A stretch of 64,000 bases of DNA from Lepisosteus oculatus (GCF_040954835.1 NC_090706.1:21957148-22021147); one strand, 5' to 3'. Numbered from the stretch's first letter, positions 1-11,835 are shown. Numbers and translations: made by a program. The notes: generated by a model not told the origin, from the sequence alone.

Positions 1-385
1 AGTCTGAGTTCTTGTGTCTGTCCTATCCAAACCCGAAAGTATTACAATATGTATCTTTATAGCAGGTGGTGTACAGCTTTTTAGTATAGATTACACTTTT
101 CTTAAATGTATTTAAAAAATAAAAACGATTACAATCTAATCTTTGCATGTTTGATCCCAAAATAAATCTAAACGGGGAGAAAGCTATGCTGAAAGTTTAT
201 TAAGATACTTAGAAGACAAAGATATCAATTTATGTTGCATTTGTCTGATTGTGAATCAAAAAACACATATTGTAACGCCTAGGTGACTATTCATTGTTAT
301 TAAAATGACTTAAATTCGATCATGTTGTGATATTTAGAAATATAAATTTGTCTGGTGCGAGTGAGGTTTTATTTAATCTCTGACT
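1..385. repeat. Family X repeat, partial copy
   Basis: The part from about 250 to 385 is the reverse complement of 26925-27060. Shared blocks include TATTCATTGTTATTAAAATG and the segment around GATCATGTTGTGATATTTAG. The match stops abruptly at CTGACTCAG (about 380-388), where the minisatellite begins. The class of this repeat is unknown. Bases 1-240 are AT-rich and otherwise unrecognised. Confidence 0.6.
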
Positions 386-847
386 CAGTGATGGCCTGGC
401 ATGGTGAGGTGCGCTGGCAGCTATGTGGTGTTACGCAGTGGTGGCCTGACACGGTGAGGTGCCCTGGCAGCTGTATGATGCAGTGGTGGCCTGGCACGGT
501 GAGGATGCGCTTGCAGCTATGTGACGCAGTGGTGGCCTGGCACGGTGAGGTGCGCTGGCAGCTGTGTGATGCAGTGGTGGTCGGGTATGTAGAGTTGCAC
601 TGGCAGCTATGTGTTGTGATGCAGTGGTGGCCTGGCACGGTGAGGTGCGCTGGCAGCTGTGTGATGCAGTGGTGGCCGGGCACGGTGAGTTGCGCTGGCA
701 GCTGTGTGGTGTGACGCAGTGGTGGCCTGGCACGGTGAGGTGCGCTGGCAGCTGTGTGATGCAGTGGTGGTCGGGTATGTAGAGGTGCACTGGCAGCTGT
801 GTGTTGTGACGCAGTGGGGGCCTGGCACGGTGAGGTGCGCTGGCATA
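386..847 (+). repeat. 45-50 bp minisatellite, left arm of an inverted pair
   Basis: About ten imperfect units, most 45 bp and some 50 bp with an extra TTGTG-like insert. Each contains GCAGTGGTGGCCTGGCACGG followed by TGAGGTGCGCTGGCAGCT. Several units contain the palindromic E-box CAGCTG. The same unit recurs in reverse complement at 1083-1488, so the two arrays form a large imperfect inverted repeat. Long open frames through the array are by-products of the repeat and not genes. Confidence 0.95.
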
Positions 848-1082
848 TTATGAATATATTCATGTGCATCCAACACACAGTTCAACGCTAGCAACTACAC
901 AAAATCTAAAATATGAGCTCAACTTGCCACTTACAATACCAACAGTACCAGCTAACTTTAGTAGTGACATTTTCATGGATCTTTTTAACAATGAAATTTA
1001 CAACATCAGACTTCAGACACAATTAAACAGGCCTCAAAAAAGTCTGGTACAGACATTTTCAGCATGGTGAAACATGGTGAAC
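848..1082. other. Unique spacer between the minisatellite arms
   Basis: About 235 bp of AT-rich, non-repetitive sequence forms the loop of the potential hairpin. No coding exon, RNA gene or transposon end was recognised in it. Confidence 0.6.
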
Positions 1083-1488
1083 ATTTCCACCACTGTGTCA
1101 CACCACACAGCTGCCAGCACACCTCACCGTGCCAGGCCACCACTGCATCACACAGATGCCAGTGCACCTCACCGTGCCAGGCCACCAGCTGCGTCAAACC
1201 ACACAGCTGCCAGCGCAACTCACCGTGCCCGGCCACCACTGCATCACACAGCTGCCAGCGCACCTCACCGTTCCAGGCCACCACTGCGTCACACCACACA
1301 GCTGCCAGCGCACCTCACCGTGCCAGGCCACCACTGCATCACCCAGCTGCTAGCGCACCTCACCGTGCCAGGCCACCAGCTGCGCCAAACCACACAGCTG
1401 CCAGCGCAACTCACCGTGCCCGGCCACCAGCTGCGTCAAACCACACAGCTGCCAGCGCAACTCACCGTGCCCGGCCACCACAGCGTGG
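1083..1488 (-). repeat. 45-50 bp minisatellite, right (inverted) arm
   Basis: About nine units of the 386-847 repeat in opposite orientation, seen here as CAGCTGCCAGCGCACCTCAC followed by CGTGCCAGGCCACCACTGC. Some units carry variant CAGCTGCGTCAAACCACA segments not seen in the left arm, so the two arms have diverged or expanded independently. Confidence 0.95.
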
Positions 1489-1610
1489 TGCTTACATTAA
1501 GCACTTAAAATTAATATGGTTAATAATAGTAAACTGTAACATGCTGTAACAAGATAGGTTAAACTGCGAAGAAAATGCTTTCAGAGAAAATGTTTCAGGT
1601 GTGAAGAACA

Positions 1611-1830
1611 TACAGTGCCTTGCGAAAGTATTCGGCCCCCTTGAACTTTTCAACCTTTTGCCACATTTCAGGCTTCAAACATAAAGATATACATTTTTTA
1701 TTTTATGTGAAGAATCACCAACAAGTGGGACACAATTGTGTAGTGGAACGAAATCTATTGGATTTTTGAAACTTTTTTAACTAATAAAAAAATGAAAAGT
1801 GGGGCGTGCTAAATTATTCGGCCCCCTTGC
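1611..1830 (+). repeat. Left terminal inverted repeat of the Tc1 element
   Basis: Matches 3024-3240 in inverse orientation with few differences. The outer motif is near 1626 and the inner ATTCGGCC motif near 1817, the expected transposase-binding direct repeats. Confidence 0.9.
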
Positions 1831-1831
1831 G

Positions 1832-2847
1832 TTAATACTTTGTAGAGCCACCTTTTGCTGCGATTACAGCTGCAAGTCGCTTGGGGTATGTCTCTATCAG
1901 TTTTGCACATCGAGAGACTGAAATTCTTGCCCATTCTTCCTTGCAAAACAGCTCGAACTCAGTGAGGTTGGATGGAGAGCGTTTGTGAACAGCAGTTTTC
2001 AGCTCTTTCCACAGATTCTCGGATTCAGGTCTGGACTTTGACTTGGCCATTCAAACACCTGGATACGTTTATTTGTGAACCATTCCTTTGTAGATTTTGC
2101 TGTATGTTTGGGATCATTGTCTTGTTGGAAGATAAATCTCCGTCCCAGTTTCAGGTCTTTTGCAGACTCCAACAGGTTTTCATCCAGAATGGTCCTGTAT
2201 TTGGCTGCATCCATCTTCCCCTCAATTTTAACCATCTTCCCTGTCCCTGCTGAAGAAAAGCAGGCCCAAACCATGATGCTGCCACCACCATGTTTGACAG
2301 TGGGGATGGTGTGTTGAGGGTGATGAGCTGTGTTGCTTTTACGCCAAACATATCGTTTTGCATTGTGGCCAAAAAGTTCGATTTTGGTTTCATCTGACCA
2401 GAGCACCTTCTTCCACATGTTTGGGGTGTCTCCCAGGTGGCTTGTGGCAAACTTTAGACGAGACTTTTTATGGATATCTTTGAGAAATGGCTTTCTTCTT
2501 GCCACTCTTCCATAAAGGCCAGATTTGTGCAGTGTAAGACTGATTGTTGTCCTATGGACAGACTCTCCCACCTCAGCTGTAGTTCTCTGCAGTTCATCCA
2601 GAGTGATCATGTGCCTCTTGGCTGCATCTCTGATCAGTCTTCTCCTTGTCTGAGCTGAAAGTTTAGAGGGACGGCCAGGTCTTGGTAGATTTGCAGTGGT
2701 CTGATACTCCTTCCATTTCAAGATGATCGCTTGCACAGTGCTCCTTGGGATGTTTGAAGCTTGGGAAATCTTTTTGTATCCAAATCCGGCTTTAAACTTC
2801 TCCACAACAGTATTACAGACCTGCCTGGTGTGTTCCTTGGTCTTCAT
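1832..2847 (-). pseudogene. Tc1-like DDE transposase, one frameshift
   Basis: Cut-and-paste transposase for the surrounding element. Frame one runs from ATG at 2847 to 1999 (282 aa). A second frame (2050-1832) carries the remaining C-terminus, giving the roughly 340 aa expected for the family. In order I see an N-terminal paired-type helix-turn-helix (KISQASNIPRSTVQAIILKW), a GRPSKLS hook, the first catalytic Asp in WSDETKIELFG, and the second in FQQDNDPKHT. The break falls just after SPDLNP, where the family has its third acidic residue. About four bases appear missing near 2022-2026, so the frame shifts exactly at the catalytic Glu region. The protein is therefore presumably inactive even though the rest is well preserved. 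Confidence 0.93.
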
Positions 2848-3023
2848 GATGCTCTCTGTGCTTTCAACAGAACCTTGAGACTATCACAGAGCAGGTGCAT
2901 TTATACAGAGACTTGATTACACACAGGTGGATTCTATTTATCACCATCAGTCATTTAGGACAACATTGGATCATTCAGAGATCCTCGCTGAACTTCTGGA
3001 GTGAGGTTGCTGCACTGAAAGTA

Positions 3024-3240
3024 AAGGGGCCGAATAATTTTGCACGCCCCACTTTTCATTTTTTTATTAGTTAAAAAAGTTTCAAAAATCCAATAGATTT
3101 CGTTCCACTTCACAATTGTGTCCCACTTGTTGGTGATTCTTCACATAAAATAAAAAATTTATATCTTTATGTTTGAAGCCTGAAATGTGGCAAAAGGTTG
3201 AAAAGTTCAAGGAGGCCGAATACTTTCGCAAGGCACTGTA
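3024..3240 (-). repeat. Right terminal inverted repeat of the Tc1 element
   Basis: Inverse of 1611-1830. It begins with GGGGCCGAATAATTTTGCAC and ends at the TA target dinucleotide at 3239-3240. Confidence 0.9.
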
Positions 3241-5340
3241 GATCTCCAATGCAATTTCAACCAAACCTGTTCCCACACACCCTGCCCCCACTACCATTAG
3301 AATATACACAAACATTTTAGCGTTTCATTCTGAGCAGAAGACCCTCACACCTGAAGAGTGCTGGCTGTGACGAATTAAACCGGTTTTACAGGTTTCAATC
3401 ACAGACCATGTGACATGGGAGTCAGGAAACTTCAGGTAACTACAGTACACACAGCGCCACCGTATTTGATAATGCTATAAAATAATGCGACTTGGCACAG
3501 AACAAGTTCACAGCACAGTACAAAATTAAATGCTGACCATGACTTAAAAGCATAAATTGCCTTACACTCAATTTAAACACAAGCTGTCTTTAGCCCTCTA
3601 AGCTGGTTCATACAGAAATGTAGAGATCCAGGCTCAGAACACACAGCTTCATTAGCGAATACATATGCAGGACAACTAGAGAAGACGTTTTACAGAGGAT
3701 GAATTTTTAGAAACATCCCATCAGACATCCCATCATATTCACAACGTGAAATCTAGAAAATCATATTACGTAACCAAAATCCGCAATATGGAAACAGAAC
3801 CTGTGTAATTGTTGATAGATGATGTACTCGTAATATTTTTTCAAGACGAACTACAACATTTAAAAAATGACTTGTATGTACTTGATATCTCTAATCAATC
3901 CACGGGTCCCAGCACAAAACGAAACTAAAATGCAGACCGTTTCGCGCTTCTTATTAGTTGCTCAAAAGTAATTTTACCGTATGAAATGCATAATATAAAC
4001 CTAGAAACATATACGTGAGCAGTACTTAAGCACTGTAGTATCGGTGTTAAGACATACCTCTCAAATACTGTAAATCAAGTTAAAAATATCTCAAGACCGA
4101 TTCTGGTCATAATGAAACCATGTTTCGTGTATGTTTTCTTTAAAGTACCGAGACCAGCCATATACTGTATGTTTATGTTCCAAAATTAATATCGTTTATG
4201 GCCTTCACACGCGTTACAGTATGCTCCTATTTTTTTATGCTCAGCTACTAAGATTTCCCTTCAGTGGTAAAATTAAATATGAATATTCAATACTTAAACG
4301 GGCACAGTTAAGACATTAAATATACATATACATACTGTATACAGTACAGTTTGCATACGGTAATATGTTTATGTTACGCGATTAAAAAATAAATAAATAA
4401 AAATGAAAAGTCCAGCACCAGCTGGATTCGAACACACAACCTGCCAGTTGGTAGTCACGCACCTAGACCAGTAGGCTACAAGACGGCTCGCATGAACAGG
4501 CAGGCGAAACAGCCCTACACAGCCCTGCCGCAGTACACGGATATAATCATACCGTTATTAAATTCTTGAGATACGCGATTCCATATTATATTCCCTTTTA
4601 ATCAAATTCTAAAAGTATGCTTGTTGAGCTTACAATGTTTAGGGAGAAATGGAATACTGGTGTGTATTTTTTTCTTTAAAGTGCCGATTCCTGGAACACC
4701 CCTCTGAAGCGGTTCCATAAGAAAAGAAAGCGTTGATAAATACAAGTGTCTTTTAATACACTCTTTGCTGTGCTCTTGAGGATCCTTGTGATATTTTAAG
4801 CTGTAGTTGAATGATAGGTGTCGCATTTTAAATCATTTTCGTAGTTAGAAATTATGAAACGCCCTGTTAAAAGCAAGGAAGTTTTTATGCCCGTTGAAGT
4901 AAAACAAAATGCCTGACAAAGTATGGCTTGGACAAATTCCAAGTGCTTGTACAAATGTGCTAAAGAAATTATACTTTGAGTATACAGCTTGTCCAAAGTC
5001 ATCCATTATTAATACTATTAGTAATATCTTCAGTAAAGGCTTTGATGCATAAATGTTTCTGATAAAGGTAGGTTGTGTACTTTTGTCCAACTGAGCAATC
5101 TTGCTTTCATAAAATATACCAACATTTTAATGACTGATGATTAACATGCTGTAATACACAGTTCAAAATTAAAGGCTCAAATGCTGTACATGAGAGGTTA
5201 AGCTCCCCCTGGCGGTTTTACAAGGCGACGCCGGATAGTTAGTCACGTGACACATGTGAACCGCGTGATACCCCGGTGGGCGTGTCGTGGTATGCCGCGA
5301 AATACCTCACCCATTTTGAATGGCTGCATCTGTACTTCAA
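3241..5340 (+). repeat. Family X repeat, copy b (unclassified)
   Basis: Blocks of this stretch recur elsewhere in the window. Bases 4123-4330 and 4630-4990 match 29205-29440 and 28720-29000 directly. They match 26240-26850 in reverse complement, for example ATGCTCAGCTACTAA and CCAAGTGCTTGTACAA. Bases 3335-3420 resemble 27470-27520. The ATTTTGAATGGCTG motif near 5310 recurs at 29565. I see no transposase or reverse transcriptase, so it may be a non-autonomous element. A tRNA-like head is inserted at 4412-4512. Confidence 0.65.
4412..4512 (-). repeat. tRNA-like SINE head or tRNA pseudogene
   Basis: On the minus strand GTAGCCTACTGGTCTAGGTG resembles a tRNA A box. GTGTGTTCGAATCC about 35 bases later is a good B box. 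The acceptor stem does not pair cleanly and there is no T-run terminator directly after it, so I favour a tRNA-derived SINE fragment over a functional tRNA gene. It interrupts family X copy b. Confidence 0.55.
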
Positions 5341-6034
5341 AACAAGGAAAACGAAGCCTTTCTCATGCATGTGGTAGCAGATTGTTTATGACTAATGAGC
5401 AAAAGATTCTGATCTAATTTTGGACCTGCTCTCTTTTTTGGTAACTGTGGCAAACATCAATGTTTGATTGCACACACATCTGCTGCTCCAGTTGCTGTGG
5501 TTTTTAATGTAATCCGCCCATGCAGAACTTTCTGACCAGAGAAAACTGGGCAACCTATGTCAGCTTTATCATCACAGACATAATAGCCCAACATATCCAC
5601 TATGACCAGAGAAGAATAAAATTCACCTGCATGCAGAACACCTGCATAATGAGGCGTGAGACTGAAGCTTTCTGTCTCTGTCTGGTGAACAAAGAAATTT
5701 GTCACAAGAGGAGGACGTTTGGAAGCTTTGAAATTGCTTCTACATAAAAGGGCTCATAAAAACACATGCAGTCTCACTACCGCAGATGTTTCACCATCAT
5801 ATGACTTGTATTCACTAGATGACAAACAGGTTTGTTTCAGCCTCTCAAAGAACTCAGGGCAGACCTGTAATATGCCCATATGGTCTTTAAAATTCATGGA
5901 GGAAAATCAGACTTTGCTAGAATGATACCAACATCAACAAAAATACAACCATGTGAAACTTCTTAATGTACACTTCCAGTTCATGAAACTCATCGTAAAA
6001 ATTAATCAATGCATTTAGGTGCACAGTATTCTAC
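5341..6034. other. No recognised feature
   Basis: AT-rich sequence in PRKACA intron 1. Open frames of 75-82 codons on both strands show no family motif. Confidence 0.6.
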
Positions 6035-6310
6035 AGCACAGATGTGCAGTGGTTAGCATTGCAGCCTTGCAGCACAGGGGCTCCCTCATGTTCAGTTCTG
6101 AACCTGGGGTGCTATCTGTGTTCCTCCCTCAGTCCAAAAACATACAGGTTGGTTAATTGGCTTCTGTTGTATTTGTCCTTCTGTGTGTCTGCCCTGCGAT
6201 GGACTGTCGTCCCATCCAGGGTGCACCCTGCCCTGCGTCTGTTGCTAGCCAGAATGAGCTGCAGCTTCCCCGAAATTGGAAGAAGTGGTTAGAAAATGCA
6301 TGGATGGGAT
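6035..6310 (+). mobile_element. SINE A (tRNA-head SINE with GGATGG-type tail)
   Basis: Begins with GCAGTGGTTAGCATTGCAGC, continues through a variable body, and ends with ATGGACTGTCGTCCCATCC, AGGGTGCACCCTGCCCTGCG and a GGTTAGAAAATGCATGGATG tail. The same order is seen at 14865-15165, 11636-11835 and 60590-60800. The tail resembles LINE-2-type 3' ends that fish SINEs borrow for retrotransposition. Confidence 0.85.
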
Positions 6311-7724
6311 GGTAACTTGCCAGGTCTGTATAGGTTTTCTGCTGTACCTCTGAAGCACCCAAATCAACTCCCAAAGCAAACCAAAACGACCCAGAGATTT
6401 TGGCTAGCAGATCCACAACATTTACAATTTTCAAAGACAACACAACACTGATTCTTTGGTCTTCCATATGTGTAGGCCTATTAGACTACATTCTACCAGC
6501 TTCCCAGCCAACAAACTGGCTTTTGTTTTCATTCATCTAGAATTAAATACACAAAAAATCCTCACTCAGTGCTTCTAGACAGCCTCCACTATATTAATTC
6601 AATCAAAATAAATTATGTTTAGCAAAGTCTGTATCAATGACTGAATAAATACAACAGCCACTGTGTGATAACATTTAATCTTCATGAGGAATCTTTACCA
6701 GGAACGACTTTGACCTTTAATCGATGTTTGGCACCCATCCATTTATCCATCACATTTATCTCTTCTTACCCACCCATCACTTCTCCCTTTCACTGCTGTG
6801 TAGCATATTTTATTTCACCTACCAATCTCCTAACGCTGCTTCTCCTTAAGTCCCACAATGCTGGGTTTATGTTTAACGGCTTCTAATAAAAATTTCAGCT
6901 TTAAATCACACCATAACTGTTAAACAAGACACAGCTGTGAGAGAGTAAACGAACAGCTGAGGAGGCTTGATCCTAGCAGTACAAGGGGAGAAGGAAAGGC
7001 TGAATTTACATGTAAATCCTGCAGGTTTTTTTGGGAAGTGCAAACTTCCTTCTGTTAATAAAACGTTTGGCTGAATGCCAAATTCAGGACCAGAAATCTT
7101 TTTATAGCCAGATCTGGTGAAGACAACAGAACCGAGCTCAATCCATCCAAAGGTAGAAACACTACTCAAAAGGAGGTTTATTTTTAGGACTTTGTGCAAC
7201 AATTCACAGACAGCTATGATGAATCAGAGGCATTGTGCACAGAGTTCAGGTCACAGTATAGAAAATGGAACATTTCACTTCCTCTGGGGATGATCACAGT
7301 GTGGAGACCTTACTGTCGCAGATTTTCACAAATGCACATGTTGCGTGAGGAGTCCCGTGTTTGAAAGCTTTCACTCCCCTATGCAGTGAGGCACTCTCTC
7401 TCTCCCAGAAAACATAGGAGAGTGGAGTGTTGTTCCTAACAAGAAACAGGCTGACAAGTAAAGACTTTGCCTTTACAAGCAGTACAAGCTTATAAACTAA
7501 CACCGGGTGCTGGGTACTTCAGGCAGGTTGTCTTATTTTGAGGAATGGTACGGTTGAATAAAATTGAGTACATTTCTGTCAGATCACGTTCGAGCAGAGA
7601 AAGTCATAAGTCACACTTTTCAGAATATTACACATGACATTTTAAGGATAAAAAAAAAAGAATGGCTGCTCACAATCCTTCAAAAAACTGCAAGATGGTA
7701 CCTTTAATTTTAGAATTTACTACA
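6311..7724. other. No recognised feature
   Basis: Intronic sequence without a convincing exon, repeat or RNA gene. PRKACA exon 2 (the KEFLAKAKEDF region) was looked for and not found here. Confidence 0.5.
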
Positions 7725-7927
7725 AGCATTGCTGCCTCCTAGCTTCTGGGAAAATTGGCTCTAGGTATGACTGTGTGTGCGCGCGTTTGTCTCTGTGTGT
7801 ATTGTATTATGGGCTGGTGTCCCATCCAGGGTGTACCCTACCCTGCGCGCCTTGCTTGCTGGGATTGGCTTTGGCTCCCTAGCAACGCTGAATTAGAATA
7901 AGCAGTTAGAAAATAAATGGATGGATG
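7725..7927 (+). mobile_element. SINE A, 3' part
   Basis: GGTGTCCCATCCAGGGTGTA followed by the GCAGTTAGAAAATAAATGGA tail and a short GGAT run. The 5' head is weak or missing. Confidence 0.8.
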
Positions 7928-8578
7928 GTTGAACTACAGGTATACCTTAGAAATGCCAAACAGAATTTACACTTCCAGCGCTCTAGATTCATGGGGTATC
8001 GTACAGCCTGCATATTTACCCCAAAATTTATCAAAGTCACCTCCTCTGGCAGACACAGCAGCATACCTGTTTCATTCACACAACAAGACCGTCAAGACAA
8101 CTTTAGGTTTTGATGGAACAATGCTTCTTGTTATCTGTCTGTAGCTCCACACAGTGATTCACAAATGAGATAAAGCAAAAGTCAACAATGGCTAAAAACA
8201 GTTTTATGCTTCCTCAATGGCACTCAGCACTTTTCTGCTAATAACACAACCTAATCGAACCAGAATTAACTTAAGAGACCTTTGACAATGTCTCTACAAA
8301 CCTGGGTGCCTTAGATGCATCTTAGTATCTAAACACATGACCTTATGGACTGGAAAATACAGACAGAACAAAGTCCTAGCATTGCTTACTGACACACAAG
8401 AACAAAGTGTGAAGATGCTAAAACAGTAAAGTTGTCCTTCTTTTGTGCTGTAGTGTCTGGTTCTAAAACAGAGTTTTGCAGTTGGAGACATGAGTACATA
8501 TATTTATGTATATAAGTACAAATACTGACTGCCTCCTTCTCCAACAGCATTAGTTCTGATAGCTCTGATTACCTATAT
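7928..8578. other. No recognised feature
   Basis: No coding or repeat signature recognised. The stretch ends at the hAT terminal repeat at 8579. Confidence 0.5.
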
Positions 8579-10610
8579 CAGTGGTTCTCAAACTTTTTAA
8601 ACCAAGTACCACCCCTGATCAAACCAAAGCATCCAAGTACCACCTACAAGTTGTCTTCTCCTAGGAACCCCAGAAAATCACAATGACCAACATGAGCGTG
8701 CATGCACGCACACACTCACATACACATATAATAAAAATAGCACTGAGCACCTACCATTTCAGTGAGAGGGATGTGCCCGTTTAGTCGAGCAAAGCCTTGC
8801 AATGTCATGGACGAGGGCAGTGAGCTTCAAATACAGATCTGGCTCAGCATCCGTTTTGTTTCAGTACTTTGTCTTGATTGCAGTGAGAGCAGAGAAGCCT
8901 TTCTCACAAAGGTAGGTAGTAGCAAAAGGCATAAAAAAAACACACAGCCTTTAATGAGAGAGCTGGGTATTCACTCTGTCTCTGGATCCAGAAATCCAAC
9001 AGTGACCTTCATTTCAATTCTGATATCAAAGTCGCATCAGATGATAACTTGAGCAACTTCTCTTGTTCAGCACAGGTCAGATCCTTGGGTATTCCTGCAA
9101 CATCAACAGTAAAGGGCATCCTGATCCATTCTCTGGTGAGGCCTCAACTGGAAAATACTCTGAGAACTGTTCTTCCAAAGACAAGAGATGCACTGTAATC
9201 TAATCTCAAACAGTAGCATCAAGTGCCAAAAAGCTGCAGCTTTTTCTTCAGAGCGGTGATCTTGTCAGACACGTCAAAAATTGTTTTGACGTGTCAGAGA
9301 GCCCCTGCAGTTCCATATTCCGCTCATTCAAACGTGAGAATATAATCAGCCAGGTAGGCTAATTATACCAGCCACATTACAAAGCACACTGACGTGAATT
9401 CATTGGTGGAGCCTTGATACAATTCACAACTTTGACAGCAGAGTAACAGCATTTTCTTGACTGCCAAGGCCTCCACTGCGTCCACTTCATATTTGGAGCA
9501 ACCTCTCTAATTCGTGCAACTACACCGCTGTGTCGTCTTGTCATCGCTCTAGCACCTTCTGTACAAACTCCGACGCGTTTTAGCCAGTCGATGACATTCT
9601 CTTCGACAAATTCATTCAGAAGCAGAAATATGTGCTCTCCTGTAGTTCCTGTTGGTAGTGGCTTACAGAACTGAACGTCGTCATGGGATGTGCCCTCAAA
9701 CTCGTATCTAACGTAAACAAGCAACTTGGCCAAATCAATGACATCTACAGACTCATCTAAATGCAGTGAAAAGCATCTGCTCATCTTAACGCGCTCTATC
9801 AGCGTACTTTTGACATTATCTGCCACATCAATAATTCTACAAGTGACTGAAAGGGGCAGCAGGTCGAGCTGTTTAGCAGCCTTTTCTCCACACATTATAC
9901 GTGTCAGCTCTTTTGCCAAGGGTAAACAAAGTTCTTCACCAATAGTGTTGGGTTTACCTGCTTTAGCAATCTGCAAGCTTGCATTTTTCCCCGTTTCCGT
10001 TTCAGGAGTCTGTCTCAGAAGTTAAAGAAGTTTTTATTTCATGCGCATGGGACCGAAACACACACATACATACCAAAATACACAGATGCTCAGTGTATTT
10101 TTCTCAAATTAACCTAGAACAGTCCTTAAAATTTTTTCTGTTACCTATCACACTTTCCTGTGCTTACAAGATTGACAGCGTTAAAAAACCATGCACATTC
10201 TCATACCTCCCTATTTGCTGAAGATAACTTTTTTTAAATACAATTGGTCACTAATGTTCGTAGTACCCATTTCTATGCTTTCCTGTGCTCACAAGATTGG
10301 CATTGTTCCAAAATCACGCACATTCTCCTACCTTCCTATTTGCTGGAGATAACTTTTTTTAAGTACAATTGGACACTTACGTTCGTAGCACGCATTCCTA
10401 TACAATGGTACATAATTACATAGTAGATCTTGTGTCCACTCTAGTATTGCCGTGCGCTGTACTGCGTATCGCAGGCTGCGTATTTGACACAAACTAATTT
10501 TATTAAAAGAGGAAATATGAAAATCCGTCCCAACTTTTCAGTGCACACAACAAATTCCAGGGTCATCTGGGATACCACCTGGGGGTGCTCTGCAGACATT
10601 TCATCTGTCC
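8579..10610 (-). mobile_element. hAT element, copy 1, right end truncated
   Basis: The left end is CAGTGGTTCTCAAACTTTTT, a typical hAT terminal inverted repeat. The interior carries a decayed minus-strand transposase (9377-9976). Flanking non-coding parts match copy 2: 8747-8800 matches 21163-21200, and 10030-10600 matches 21845-22285. The right terminal repeat seen in copy 2 is absent here; similarity fades at about 10610. Confidence 0.85.
9377..9976 (-). pseudogene. hAT transposase fragment (Buster/ZBED5-like)
   Basis: An open frame of about 199 codons with hAT signatures. RCFSLHLDESVDV holds the first conserved Asp region. KLLVYVRYEFEG, FCKPLPTGTTGEHIF and GVCTEGARAM match the ZBED5/FAM200-type domesticated hAT proteins and their parent Buster transposases. 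The N-terminal BED zinc finger and the C-terminal dimerisation domain are missing, so it is a remnant. The homologous fragment at 21283-21834 keeps the same block order. Confidence 0.85.
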
Positions 10611-11414
10611 CAGCAGCAGTAGTTGAGATGTCTAGTAAATTCATGAATTCAGGAAAGTATGAAAATATATATTTACAGCTGCACAGAACTTTGACAGAGA
10701 ACCCCAAAGTGGGATGTTCCATCTAATGTGCGAATCAATCTGAAATGAATCAACCTAGAAGGTATCATTGTTAAGTCAAAAATATTGCCTTTACGACATT
10801 AGTCACTAACACTGTTAGATGTGATGTGACTTACACCCCCATGATATGGCTGAATCTAGTGAAGCATCACATCTGGAATTTTTGTTCTCATCTTGACGAG
10901 AGTTTAAATTTGGAAGTTTAAATTAGAAGTCACTAAATTAGAAGTATTTCTTTTAGAAATATATCAACATGTATTAAGCCAAAGTTCAACATGAGGGCAT
11001 ACATCCAAGGCTGCTGCCTCTCTACACAACATCACACAAGGCTGCTGGAGAAACACCCCAAAATTTTCAGGGATCCCAGCAGTTACAAACACCTCTCCTT
11101 TACACTGAAATCTAGCCATGAGCAAAGTGAGCCTTGTGGCTAAATAACTCAGATTTTACTCTTCTATGTTGTGCAGGGTCACAATATGGTGGCTCATAAG
11201 GCAGGGAACTGATTTATGATTTATTCTTAAGGTGATAATCCTGAGTAATTACCTTATCATAATTTAAAAAAGCTAAAAACAAGAACAGGGCTTTCAGCCC
11301 AACAGTGCTCATCTTTTTTCTGCACTCCAATTAATTCCTTCACAGTATCACACCTAGACTTTCAACTTCCTAGTGTCTCTGCCTCTACAGTATGTCCTGA
11401 TAATACAGTACTTG
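10611..11414. other. No recognised feature
   Basis: Intronic AT-rich sequence with no exon or transposon motif recognised. Confidence 0.5.
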
Positions 11415-11600
11415 CTATTTATAAGAACGGTAACAAACAAAAGGAAGTCCTTCAGCCCATCTGGTAGTTAGTAACTAATTGATGCAAGAATCTCATCCAC
11501 TCATTACTAGAAAGCGGGCAACATATTGTCTTCAATGTACTCCCATACTCCCACAACCCTTAAGGTAAAGACAACTCCTGTTCCCGTTTTAAAACAATTC
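11415..11600 (-). mobile_element. CR1-like LINE 3' fragment
   Basis: Contains the TCAGCCCATCTGG block, then TTAGTAACTAATTGATGC and AATCTCATCCA. These match the 3' ends of the CR1-like LINEs seen here at 17520-17600 (+) and 44390-44500 (-). Reverse orientation, heavily 5'-truncated. Confidence 0.6.
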
Positions 11601-11635
11601 CATATATTATCAGAAAGACCCCAATTTCCAGCACA

Positions 11636-11835
11636 AAGCAGGAGAACATAATGGATGGGATACAGTCCATCACAGGGCACAGACACACTAGCACATTAAC
11701 ACATGGACAGCCCGATGGACACAAACACATGGATTCAATTTTTCCTAGGCAAAAAGTCTTTTGTGGGGGGAAACATGCACACTCCACAAAGAGGGAGTTT
11801 CCATCATAACAAACCCCAAACCCCAGAGGGAAAAG
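11636..11835 (-). mobile_element. SINE A, reverse orientation
   Basis: Carries the inverse of the SINE A 3' region (ATAATGGATGGGATACAGTC and CATCACAGGGCACAGACACA) followed by the ACATGCACACTCCACAAAGA body segment. Confidence 0.75.

Larger units (their letters stand above)
1611..3240 (-). mobile_element. Tc1/mariner element (Tc1-like, long IR/DR termini), nearly full length
   Basis: The element is bounded by TA on both sides. Its ends are TACAGTGCCTTGCGAAAGTA at the left and the inverse, TACTTTCGCAAGGCACTGTA, at the right. The inverted repeats are long (about 215 bp) and each contains an outer and an inner copy of the ATTCGGCC direct-repeat motif, the IR/DR arrangement of fish Tc1-like transposons. 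The single minus-strand transposase frame (1832-2847) has one visible break. The close match between the two termini argues for a fairly young insertion. It lies in PRKACA intron 1. Confidence 0.95.

Noticed and set aside
355-894. Several long open frames on both strands through the left minisatellite (95-169 codons)
   Set aside because: The repeat unit lacks stops in several frames at once. The translations are periodic and differ by frame, as expected of a minisatellite.
1064-1549. Open frames of 74-161 codons through the right minisatellite arm
   Set aside because: Same repeat artefact in inverted orientation.
4412-4512. Functional tRNA gene
   Set aside because: A and B boxes are present but the acceptor stem does not pair well and no terminator follows. 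It sits inside a repeat.
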